A stretch of 5,901 nucleotides of DNA, taken from an uncultured Eubacteriales bacterium. GTDB taxonomy: Bacteria; Bacillota; Clostridia; Oscillospirales; CAG-272. Position numbers and translations under genes: made by a program. Under the pieces are notes generated by a model. It saw only the letters and a program-made list of their open reading frames with translations, was not told the DNA's origin and searched no databases. The stretch lies in contig URDS01000092.1 in NCBI GenBank assembly GCA_900546635.1, positions 1 through 5,901 of the forward strand, in the 5' to 3' direction. Of the stretch, positions 1 through 5,759 are shown piece after piece (position 1 is the first letter of the stretch; each line of letters opens with the position of its first letter).

Positions 1-147
1 ACAAGGCGGACATGCGCCGCCTTGTAAACACCTTACAGGCGTGCGAGTGCCGCCAATGGCGGCACGACGGCGCGAGCGAACACGCCCTATCGTCGAAAAA
101 CCTTGGTTTTTCGACGGTCTGAGCATACCGCTTTTATGGCGGTATGC
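1..147. repeat. Cluster of perfect inverted repeats downstream of the AraC gene
   Basis: This non-coding stretch is packed with stem-loops. Positions 1-9 pair with 17-25 (ACAAGGCGG/CCGCCTTGT). 47-54 pair with 58-65 (GTGCCGCC/GGCGGCAC, 3-base loop), nested inside a 6-bp stem of 38-43 with 81-86. 91-102 pair with 105-116 (CGTCGAAAAACC/GGTTTTTCGACG, 2-base loop). 123-131 pair with 139-147 (GCATACCGC/GCGGTATGC). All listed arms are perfect. No stem is followed by a clear T-run on either strand, so this is not a set of textbook intrinsic terminators. It could be a REP-like or MITE-like interspersed repeat, or a structured RNA. No family is recognised. Confidence 0.75.
123..147 (-). terminator. Possible transcript end of the AraC gene (weak)
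   Basis: This 9-bp stem with a 7-base loop begins 12 bases past the regulator's stop codon, the right place for a 3' hairpin. On the minus strand it is followed by TCAGACCG rather than a run of T, so an intrinsic terminator is doubtful. It may only protect the 3' end, or be one member of the repeat cluster. Confidence 0.25.
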
Positions 148-159
148 CGATATTCGGTA

Positions 160-984
160 TCAGTCGGTTGTTTGCATTTGATATTGTTTTGGCGTCATTC
201 CCGTAATGCTGAGGAAAGTCTTGTAAAAATGAGAACTGTCGAAAAAGCCAAGCCTGTCGGCGATCTCCTCAATTGAATATTCATCCGAACTGCGAATAAA
301 CATTTTTGCCTTTTCAATCTTGCTGTAAAGCTTATACTGCGACGGCGACATGCCTGTCTGGAGATGAAACTTTTTCCTGAAAACGGTTTCACTGAGCATA
401 CACATTTTTGCAAGATCGGGAATCGGAACATTGTCGCTTATATGGCTATCGAGATAGCATATGGCGGGAAACACGGTGCGATTTGTTTCCAAGGCAAAAT
501 CGGTGAGCGCCAGATGATTTTTCAGTTGATTTAAAAATCCGTAAAAAGCGCTTCCGATGGAGAAGGCGGAATTTTTAGAATTCAGGCTCTGTTCATAAAT
601 TGCCGTGAGAGACGCCACGATTTTCGGCGGTGTATTTTCAGTCAGGCAAATGATCCGGTCCGCAAAAGCGACCTCTCGCCCGCTGTATCGGCGCATCAAA
701 AAATTGACATGAATGTTCATTGAAGTTCCGGTACTGTTAAAAAAGAAGATGGAGTATCGACTGCCCCGGGGGAGATAGATTAAATTTCCGCATGGCCAAA
801 TTTGTGTAATGCCGTCCTCGGTTGTAATATGCGCTTCGCCGGCCGAAATATACAAAAGCGCGTGATTAGGACGGGAACTCTCCATGAAGCTCCAATTGTC
901 TCCGTTTTTTATGGTCTGTTCAAGTCCGGTTATATTAAAAAAACCGATATCTTCAGGAAATTCTTTTAAGGAAACAATTTCCAC
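160..984 (-). CDS. AraC/XylS-family transcriptional regulator with N-terminal sensor domain
   Basis: A 274-residue one-component regulator, normal length for this family. The N-terminal part looks like a cupin-type effector domain (about residues 15-120, including HALLYISAGEAHI and LIYLPRGSRYSIFF). The C-terminal part (about 172-270) is the double helix-turn-helix. Its first helix pair lies around IPDLAKMCMLSETVFRKKFH, and the second around SIEEIADRLGFFDSSHFYKTF, followed by the family signature GMTPKQY. The start chosen is GTG at 984, because GGAGGT lies 9 bases upstream and a consensus promoter lies just above it. The frame stays open to an ATG at 1164, but that codon is upstream of the promoter and would add 60 residues unlike the family. 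The gene is divergent from the glycosidase operon, so control of that operon is the likely role; the inducer is unknown. Confidence 0.93.
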   Translation of the reverse strand: MEIVSLKEFPEDIGFFNITGLEQTIKNGDNWSFMESSRPNHALLYISAGEAHITTEDGITQIWPCGNLIYLPRGSRYSIFFFNSTGTSMNIHVNFLMRRYSGREVAFADRIICLTENTPPKIVASLTAIYEQSLNSKNSAFSIGSAFYGFLNQLKNHLALTDFALETNRTVFPAICYLDSHISDNVPIPDLAKMCMLSETVFRKKFHLQTGMSPSQYKLYSKIEKAKMFIRSSDEYSIEEIADRLGFFDSSHFYKTFLSITGMTPKQYQMQTTD

Positions 985-993
985 GGCCGGGCT

Positions 994-999
994 ACCTCC
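994..999 (-). promoter_or_regulatory. Ribosome binding site that fixes the AraC start
   Basis: GGAGGT on the minus strand, 9 bases before the GTG at 984. It is the strongest Shine-Dalgarno site in this frame and decides the start codon in favour of GTG. Confidence 0.85.
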
Positions 1000-1029
1000 A
1001 AACGAAATTCTGTGTCTTTGGTTTACTTC

Positions 1030-1058
1030 ATTATAACAAAACAAATTGAATTTTACAA
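1030..1058 (-). promoter_or_regulatory. Sigma-A type promoter of the AraC gene
   Basis: On the minus strand a perfect -10 box TATAAT (1035-1030) lies 17 bases after a -35 box TTGTAA (1058-1053, 4 of 6 matches to TTGACA). The predicted start of transcription is near 1023, giving a leader of about 40 bases that contains the GGAGGT site. The spacing and the perfect -10 make this the clearest promoter in the window. Confidence 0.8.
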
Positions 1059-1089
1059 GATAATGACTGAAATTTACATTGCCGGCTTC

Positions 1090-1118
1090 TTTAAAAATGC
1101 GTAAGATTGACTTATAAC
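1090..1118 (+). promoter_or_regulatory. Weak candidate promoter for the glycosidase operon
   Basis: TTTAAA (1090-1095) and TATAAC (1113-1118) are 17 bases apart, giving 4 of 6 and 5 of 6 matches to the sigma-A boxes. It lies back-to-back with the AraC promoter. A partly matching operon promoter would fit a gene that needs an AraC activator, but such weak matches arise easily by chance in AT-rich DNA. Confidence 0.25.
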
Positions 1119-1167
1119 GAAAAGCGAGATGCTCCCGCCTCTGCATGCAGCGGGGTTCACGCACTTT

Positions 1168-1255
1168 TTCCGGCAGCGGTGCAATTCGCCGCCGGAACGT
1201 TGAATGACGGGGCTAAAGCCCCTTAGGAAAGCCGCGGTTGCTTTTACGGCGGCTT
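1168..1255 (+). other. Structured leader with three consecutive stem-loops
   Basis: Three hairpins fill the stretch before the operon's ribosome binding site. TTCCGGC (1168-1174) pairs with GCCGGAA (1191-1197), and the stem continues past one mismatch through GCG/CGC. GGGGCT (1209-1214) pairs with AGCCCC (1217-1222), although its minimal loop would open the inner pairs. AAGCCGC (1229-1235) pairs with GCGGCTT (1249-1255). None is followed by a T-run. They may form the 5' untranslated leader and affect translation or stability, or be repeat-element remnants. No known riboswitch is recognised. Confidence 0.5.
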
Positions 1256-1272
1256 GACTGTGAAATCTTGAT

Positions 1273-1278
1273 AAGGAG
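1273..1278 (+). promoter_or_regulatory. Ribosome binding site for the TTG-started glycosidase-like gene
   Basis: AAGGAG lies 10 bases before the TTG at 1289. An ATG at 1282 sits between them but is only 3 bases from the site and reads MRFET then stop. The glycosidase frame itself has a stop at 1283-1285, so TTG at 1289 is the earliest possible start. Confidence 0.75.
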
Positions 1279-1288
1279 TACATGAGAT

Positions 1289-3043
1289 TTGAAACATAAT
1301 TTTAAAGTTGTCGGCGTAACGGCCGGCGGATTTACAAATGAAGTCAGGTATGCGGCGGAGGAATACGGCGATACCGTCAAGCTGATAGTCCGAAAGGAAG
1401 ATCTTTCAACCCCCCGCTATCAAACGTTAAAAATTTCTTCCGCGCTCACTTCCGCTTTGGCGGGCGACGACGGATATATGTTCTATCCTACCAATTTTTA
1501 CTACGGCTTCGCGCTGACGCATTTCACCGAGCGTCCGGATGTTTTGTTTCGCACCTGGCCGACCGCAACGCTTGTTGCCGGAATTTGCGGGAATCCGAAC
1601 GCCGTTTTTGTTCGCATTGAGGGGGAGGCGTTTGACGGCCGCTTTGAAATTGAATGCAAAAACGGCGTATACAGCATTTGCCCGCAGTTCCGCTTTGACG
1701 GAGATGTGCCGGATGAGGATGTCGTTGTTGTCTATCGCAGAATGCCGAACGCTACATATGTGGATATGGCAAAAGTGTACCGCCGGTACCAGCTTGAAAT
1801 CAAGGGCTGCCGCCCTTTGGCCGAGCGTGTGCTTGAGCGGGAAGAACTGCGCTTTGCGGTGGATGCGATGGAAGTTCGCATTCGCATGGGGTGGAAGCCG
1901 ATTCCCACGCCGGTTCGTCATCAAAATCCCGGAAACGAGCCGCCTATGCTCGTAGCCTGCGACATTGCAGCGCTGAATAAAATTATTGACAGTATGCAGG
2001 CGAAGGGTATCGACAAAGCCGAGATCTGTCTTGTCGGCTGGAGCGAGGGCGGACATGACGGGCGTTTTCCCCAGCAGTATCCCTGCGACGAAAGATACGG
2101 CGGCGATACCGAGCTTCGCAAGTTTATCGCACGCGCGCAGCGGATGGGGTATCAGGTCGTCTGCCATACCGTGACCTGCGGCGCTTATGAAATCGCGAAC
2201 AACTTTGACCGCGACTTGCTTACAAAGCGCAGAAACGAAAACGGCGATCTGGTTCCGTATGTGAGAGAGCATTATATGGAAATGGGACTGAACGGCGGCG
2301 AACCCTATCATCTGTGCGCAAAGACCGCGTATGAAAATTACGCAGTCAAAACGTTTCCCGTCGTCCGCGGATACGGTTTCCGCGGTATGCATTACAATGA
2401 CGAGCTTACCGCAATTATTCCCGAAAAGTGTTATGACCCGAATCACCCTGTAACCCGCAAGGATGCGTGGGAATATCATCGCAAAGTTGCAAAGCTGTGC
2501 AGAACGCTTTTCGGCGGATTTCAGTCCGAGGGGTATATGGATTACATGAGTGATGTGGTAGACGGAATTTTGTATGTCGGCGTACAGTCTAAACTTACGC
2601 ACGAGCAAAATCCTCTCTTTGACGAGGGAATCCCGTTTTGGCAGCTTGTTTATCACGGAATTATTGTTTCCAATCCCACGTCTCAGACGATAAACTATCC
2701 TGTGAAAGAAGAATATCAGCATCTGAAGTTTATTGAATACGGCGGACGTCCTCTCATGTATTTCAACAGCAAGTTCGGCGAAAGACAGAACTGGATGGGC
2801 GACGACGATCTGCATTGCAGAAACGACGAGGACATTGATATGGCGACCGATGCGCTCAAGCGCGCATACGATGAATATGTTCCGCTTCGCTATCTGCAAT
2901 ATGAATTTATGGACAACCATGAAAAACTCAGTGAGGGCGTATACCGTACCACATATTCCGACGGTACCGCTATTACCGTTGATTACAACAATGAATCCTA
3001 TAAGGTTGAAAAAGCGAACCGAAAACAAGAGGCGGCCGAATGA
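1289..3043 (+). CDS. Cytoplasmic TIM-barrel glycoside hydrolase-like protein (DUF5696-type)
   Basis: A 584-residue protein with no signal peptide or membrane segment. Residues 1-190 look like an N-terminal beta-sandwich. About 215-530 look like a TIM barrel, with barrel-strand motifs ICLVGWSEGGHDGRFP (246-261) and GYQVVCHTVTCGAY (287-300). The segment GFRGMHYNDELTA (363-375) is followed by CYDPNHPVTR and by GGFQSEGYMDYMSD (409-422). D371 or E372 and E414 are the best catalytic candidates, by analogy with retaining glycosidases of the GH101-like type. The C-terminus has the pattern HEKLSEGVYRTTYSDGT then AITVDY, which I recall from DUF5696 proteins; DUF6259 is an alternative. The substrate is unknown. 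The start is TTG, and the stop overlaps the next start as ATGA, so translation is coupled. It is shorter than secreted relatives as I remember them. Confidence 0.72.
   Translation: MKHNFKVVGVTAGGFTNEVRYAAEEYGDTVKLIVRKEDLSTPRYQTLKISSALTSALAGDDGYMFYPTNFYYGFALTHFTERPDVLFRTWPTATLVAGICGNPNAVFVRIEGEAFDGRFEIECKNGVYSICPQFRFDGDVPDEDVVVVYRRMPNATYVDMAKVYRRYQLEIKGCRPLAERVLEREELRFAVDAMEVRIRMGWKPIPTPVRHQNPGNEPPMLVACDIAALNKIIDSMQAKGIDKAEICLVGWSEGGHDGRFPQQYPCDERYGGDTELRKFIARAQRMGYQVVCHTVTCGAYEIANNFDRDLLTKRRNENGDLVPYVREHYMEMGLNGGEPYHLCAKTAYENYAVKTFPVVRGYGFRGMHYNDELTAIIPEKCYDPNHPVTRKDAWEYHRKVAKLCRTLFGGFQSEGYMDYMSDVVDGILYVGVQSKLTHEQNPLFDEGIPFWQLVYHGIIVSNPTSQTINYPVKEEYQHLKFIEYGGRPLMYFNSKFGERQNWMGDDDLHCRNDEDIDMATDALKRAYDEYVPLRYLQYEFMDNHEKLSEGVYRTTYSDGTAITVDYNNESYKVEKANRKQEAAE
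3027..3032 (+). promoter_or_regulatory. Ribosome binding site inside the glycosidase-like gene for the 3040 start
   Basis: AAGAGG lies 7 bases before the ATG at 3040. It is a moderate site embedded in the last codons of the upstream gene, consistent with translational coupling through the ATGA overlap. Confidence 0.5.
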
Positions 3044-3120
3044 ATACGGAAAACATCGTCGGGAAAAATTCCGTATCCGGCGTTATCCGTCCGTTTTGCA
3101 GATCGAATATCGGCAGCCCG
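3040..3120 (+). pseudogene. Remnant: first 27 codons of another GH43 gene
   Basis: Aligned with the internal GH43 start at 4300, these 81 bases match at 63 positions (one 3-base gap in this copy). Shared protein landmarks are MN, G-x-N, SG, PF and IG-x-P. The similarity ends at P27, just before the residues that would make the catalytic GDPF motif; here GSP is followed by the signal peptide. This piece sits in the natural place for a GH43 gene, coupled by ATGA to a DUF5696-type gene, so it is probably what is left of that gene. Confidence 0.75.
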
Positions 3121-5724
3121 AAAAAGTTCATCGCGATGATTTTGACGGTTTTAGCTGTGGTTTCCCTCGGCATATTCGGCGTTTCGGCGGCAGATATTCC
3201 GGCAGAGCCGACTGCTGCAAGCCAGAACAAGTATTATATTGGTTTTGACGGCAAGGGGGACGGTACATCGGCAGATCAGTATATCAGCACGGATACCGAC
3301 GGACGCAACGGCAAGAATGTATGGGGCGAGGACGGAGACGAAAATATTGTGATTTACGATCTGGTAAAAGACGGCGGTTCGGTGGTGATCGTAGGTAAAG
3401 GGCACTGCGGACACAACGCTGTATTCCCCGCTACCGTAACACCGATTGTATTTACGGGTGTTGATGGCGCAACGAGCTATCTCAGCAAGAATGCGGACGG
3501 TTCTCTGAATATAAATGCGGACGGCCAGAGGGGCATGTTCATGATAAAAGAAAGTTATATGCTTACCTTTATGGGCGACGTTATCTTTGACAATACGGTG
3601 ATTTTGGAACGCAGCAGCGGAACGGCGTTCGGCACAATCGGCGTCGGTTCGACGGGTAAAATGGTCATCAAAGATACCGTTGAGATTTTAAAAATGGCCG
3701 ATGCGGGTTCTGCCGTTCATGTGGAAGAGGGCGGGTATCTTTATCTGCATACGGTCGGTTTTGCAAAGTATACCGGAAAGGGAACGATTGTGTTGGACAG
3801 AGCCTTGGTGAACGCGGGCAGGGCGACTGAAGAGATGTTTGCGGGTTTTGAGGGGAAAATCGTTTATCCGGACGGTGGAAAAGCATTTGCCGAGACGGAG
3901 ATCAAAATGACAATCGGCGATATGAACGGCTATGTCAACGGCGTGGCGAAAGCGCTGGACGCGGCGCCGATCATTCGCCAGAACCGCACGATGCTTCCCG
4001 TGCGCTTTGTAGCGGAAAATCTCGGCGCGGCCGTTGCATGGGACGGTGCGGCCGGCACGGCGACTTTGACCTGCGGCGATATTGAGGTAAAAATCACAAT
4101 CGGCGCGAAAACGGCGACCGTCAACGGAGAAGAAAAACCGTTGGACGCGCCTGCGTTTATTGAAAATTCGAGAACCTATCTGCCGGTGCGGTTTGTCGCG
4201 GAAGCGCTCGGCGGTGAGGTCGCGTGGGACGGCAAAACCGGTACGGCAACGATTACGAAATACAATCAAAAAAGTGAATCGGAGACAAGGGGTGACGAAA
4301 TGAATATGAAAAGCAACGGCGGGGAAAATACCGCATCCGGATTTATCAGCCCGTTTCGCAGTATATCGCATATCGGCGATCCGTTTGTAATGTATGATTC
4401 GGAACGAAATCAGTATTTTATGTACTGCACCGGCGGCAAGTTTCGCTGCTGGTCTTCGGACGATATGGTCGAATGGACAGCGCACGGCGATTCATACGCC
4501 GTCACTGAAAAATCTTTCGGAACCGAACGGTACTGGGCGCCTGAGGTGGTCAAACATAACGGCACATATTATATGGTGTATTCCGCTGCGCGCATGGTAG
4601 GAGAACAGAGGCGTCACAGCATCGGGCTTGCCGCGTCAAAAACGCCCACAGGACCGTTTACGGATGTCTATGACCATCCGTTGTTCGCGCCTGACTACAG
4701 CGTTATAGACGCCGATTTGTTTTTCGATGATGACGGAAGGGTCTATCTCTATTATTCACGCGATTGTTCCGAAAACTATGTAGACGGCAAACGCACAAGC
4801 CAAACGTACGGAATTGAGTTAAAGCCCGACCTTTCCGATACCGTCGGCGAGCCTGTCCTGCTGGCAACGCCCGTTTCTTCTTGGGAGAGAAAGTCGGGCG
4901 ATACGACCTGGAACGAGGGACCGTGCGTGTTTAAGAAAGACGGCGTGTATTATCTGCTGTTTACCGCAAACTATTACGCCTCGGTTCATTATTGTGTAGG
5001 CTACGCCACGTCAGACAGCCCGCTCGGCAAATTTTCAAAGGCAAAGCAAAATCCGATATTGGTCGGCGACGGCATTTATACCTCCGGGACGGGACACTGC
5101 AATATCACAACCTCGCCGGACGGCAGTGAACTGTATATGATATACCATTCGCATTCGGACGTTACCAATACGACCAATCCGATCGCAGACCGAACGCCCT
5201 GCGCGGATAAACTGGTGATTCGGCCTGACGGTTCTCTCTATGTAAACGGGCCGACTGTGGCAAAGCAGCCGCTTCCCTCAGGCGTAAACGGCCTTTATAA
5301 AAAGTTTGAGGGCGTGACGGTTACGTCGGGCTATACGGCTGTTTTCGGGCGCACGGAGCTTTTAAAGGACGGAGTGATCGCATATCAGACGGCGGACGGA
5401 GAAAATACGTTTCGCTTTAGCTGCGACGATGTAAACTCCATAGACATAAGCTATGAGAATCCGATTGCGGCGGAAAGCTTGTGGATATACAGCGAGAAGG
5501 ATACGAGCTATATTCCCGAAAGCGTATATGCCGTGGTTAACGGTATATACCGTACGGACCGAATCCTTTTTGATACCGAATTGCCGCTTTCTCCGGCTGT
5601 TATAGATTTTGCTTTTCTCCCGGAGGGGATAAAAGTAAATTCCGTGACACTGCATTTCCAAAGTCGAGATCAAGACAACGGCTTGGTATCAGTCAGCGAA
5701 ATCATGACCATTGAGAAAAAATAA
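3040..5724 (+). CDS. Composite protein: GH43 fragment, signal peptide, stalk repeats, complete GH43 enzyme
   Basis: An 894-residue open frame made of unlike parts. Residues 1-27 resemble the start of a GH43 protein. 28-50 form a Sec signal peptide (KKF, then a hydrophobic core, then GVSA with likely cleavage after A50). 51-285 are beta-rich, possibly a beta-helix. 288-406 are two copper-amine-oxidase-N1 ('stalk') repeats. 407-420 are a linker. 421-740 are a five-bladed GH43 propeller with D447 (HIGDPF) as general base, D557 (VIDADLFFDDDG) as pKa modulator, E626 (WNEGP) as general acid, plus WAPEVV and GTGHCNIT. 745-894 are a beta-sandwich-like domain of unknown class. GH43 enzymes include arabinanases, arabinofuranosidases and xylosidases; the specificity cannot be called. 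The start is coupled to the gene before it by ATGA. The 27-residue extension before the signal peptide is odd, and the frame may be a rearrangement or misassembly. Confidence 0.75.
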   Translation: MNTENIVGKNSVSGVIRPFCRSNIGSPKKFIAMILTVLAVVSLGIFGVSAADIPAEPTAASQNKYYIGFDGKGDGTSADQYISTDTDGRNGKNVWGEDGDENIVIYDLVKDGGSVVIVGKGHCGHNAVFPATVTPIVFTGVDGATSYLSKNADGSLNINADGQRGMFMIKESYMLTFMGDVIFDNTVILERSSGTAFGTIGVGSTGKMVIKDTVEILKMADAGSAVHVEEGGYLYLHTVGFAKYTGKGTIVLDRALVNAGRATEEMFAGFEGKIVYPDGGKAFAETEIKMTIGDMNGYVNGVAKALDAAPIIRQNRTMLPVRFVAENLGAAVAWDGAAGTATLTCGDIEVKITIGAKTATVNGEEKPLDAPAFIENSRTYLPVRFVAEALGGEVAWDGKTGTATITKYNQKSESETRGDEMNMKSNGGENTASGFISPFRSISHIGDPFVMYDSERNQYFMYCTGGKFRCWSSDDMVEWTAHGDSYAVTEKSFGTERYWAPEVVKHNGTYYMVYSAARMVGEQRRHSIGLAASKTPTGPFTDVYDHPLFAPDYSVIDADLFFDDDGRVYLYYSRDCSENYVDGKRTSQTYGIELKPDLSDTVGEPVLLATPVSSWERKSGDTTWNEGPCVFKKDGVYYLLFTANYYASVHYCVGYATSDSPLGKFSKAKQNPILVGDGIYTSGTGHCNITTSPDGSELYMIYHSHSDVTNTTNPIADRTPCADKLVIRPDGSLYVNGPTVAKQPLPSGVNGLYKKFEGVTVTSGYTAVFGRTELLKDGVIAYQTADGENTFRFSCDDVNSIDISYENPIAAESLWIYSEKDTSYIPESVYAVVNGIYRTDRILFDTELPLSPAVIDFAFLPEGIKVNSVTLHFQSRDQDNGLVSVSEIMTIEKK
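3123..3259 (+). repeat. Direct repeat, upstream copy (signal peptide region)
   Basis: Identical at 135 of 137 positions to 5765-5901, with an offset of 2642 bases. The differences are G3160 against A5802 (Val to Ile) and A3204 against G5846 (silent). The copy at 5765 is cut by the window edge, so the true repeat length is unknown. Confidence 0.97.
3907..4257 (+). repeat. Two tandem copper-amine-oxidase-N1 (stalk) repeats
   Basis: Residues 290-346 and 351-406 of the composite protein repeat one pattern: TIG, then VNG, a leucine-aspartate-alanine turn, N-R-T or S-R-T, LPVRFVAE, LG, V-AWDG, GTAT. This is the copper amine oxidase N-terminal-like domain (PF07833) frequent in secreted clostridial and Paenibacillus proteins, usually in pairs. 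It is not evidence for an amine oxidase; the domain is thought to serve as a spacer or binding module at the cell surface. Confidence 0.88.
4262..4303 (+). pseudogene. Remnant: out-of-frame C-terminal tail of a second DUF5696-type gene
   Basis: Read in the frame ending with TGA at 4301-4303, this stretch encodes TIKKVNRRQGVTK then stop. The intact gene ends KVEKANRKQEAAE then stop. DNA over 4269-4296 matches 3009-3036 at 21 of 28 positions, all seven differences being transitions, and both copies have the stop overlapping the next ATG as ATGA. The composite frame reads through it in another frame as the linker YNQKSESETRGDE. It is therefore a fossil gene end rather than a designed linker. Confidence 0.68.
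4287..4302 (+). promoter_or_regulatory. Internal ribosome binding site and start for a cytoplasmic GH43 enzyme
   Basis: AAGGGGTGA (4287-4295) precedes ATG at 4300, with 7 bases between the GGGG core and the ATG. Starting here gives a 474-residue protein without signal peptide that begins MNMKSNGGENTASGF and holds the whole catalytic propeller and C-terminal domain. It is probably the original start of the GH43 gene and may still be used. Confidence 0.65.
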
Positions 5725-5746
5725 CTTAAAAATTGAAAAATATTTT

Positions 5747-5752
5747 AAGGAG
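5747..5752 (+). promoter_or_regulatory. Ribosome binding site of the downstream secreted-protein gene
   Basis: AAGGAG lies 7 bases before the ATG at 5760, in the 35-base gap after the composite gene. The gap is AT-rich and holds no hairpin or terminator, so the gene belongs to the same transcript. Confidence 0.85.
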
Positions 5753-5759
5753 AGAAAAA

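Larger units (their letters stand above)
3121..4260 (+). other. Secreted stalk-protein module inside the composite frame
   Basis: This is a nearly whole secreted protein lacking its own start and stop. Its beginning matches the independent gene at 5760, in which the same signal peptide has a real ATG and ribosome binding site. In this copy the start codon position reads CCG. After the signal peptide come a glycine- and aspartate-rich segment and short beta-strand repeats (VVIVGKG, TPIVFTG, MLTFMGDVIFDN, KMVIKDTVEIL, YLYLHTVGF) that suggest a right-handed beta-helix, then two stalk repeats. No LPxTG anchor or S-layer homology domain is seen. Confidence 0.7.

Noticed and set aside
38..86. Group II intron end, suggested by GTGCGAG near position 41
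   Set aside because: No domain V, no maturase and no intron-like boundary are visible in the window. The match is a short coincidence within a hairpin.
1..147. CRISPR array
   Set aside because: The hairpins differ from one another in sequence, and there are no regularly spaced identical repeats.
378..391. CcpA-like cre palindrome TGAAAACGGTTTCA inside the AraC gene
   Set aside because: It matches the consensus well, but it lies within the codons for the conserved helix-turn-helix (ETVFRKKF), far from any promoter, so coding constraint explains it.
1141..1150. Perfect palindrome CTGCATGCAG in the divergent spacer
   Set aside because: One 10-base palindrome without a second copy is too little to call an operator, and AraC proteins usually bind direct repeats.
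1427..3028. A 533-codon open frame on the minus strand opposite the glycosidase-like gene
   Set aside because: It has no recognisable domain and no convincing ribosome binding site, and lies wholly antisense to a gene with clear family motifs. It is a codon-bias shadow.
3907..4257. Possible copper amine oxidase activity
   Set aside because: Only the N1-type repeat is present. There is no catalytic amine oxidase domain or topaquinone motif; this repeat is common in secreted proteins of other kinds.
3688..4485. A 265-codon open frame on the minus strand across the stalk region
   Set aside because: The sequence is rich in Arg, His and Phe with no family pattern, and it mirrors the repetitive coding of the plus strand.
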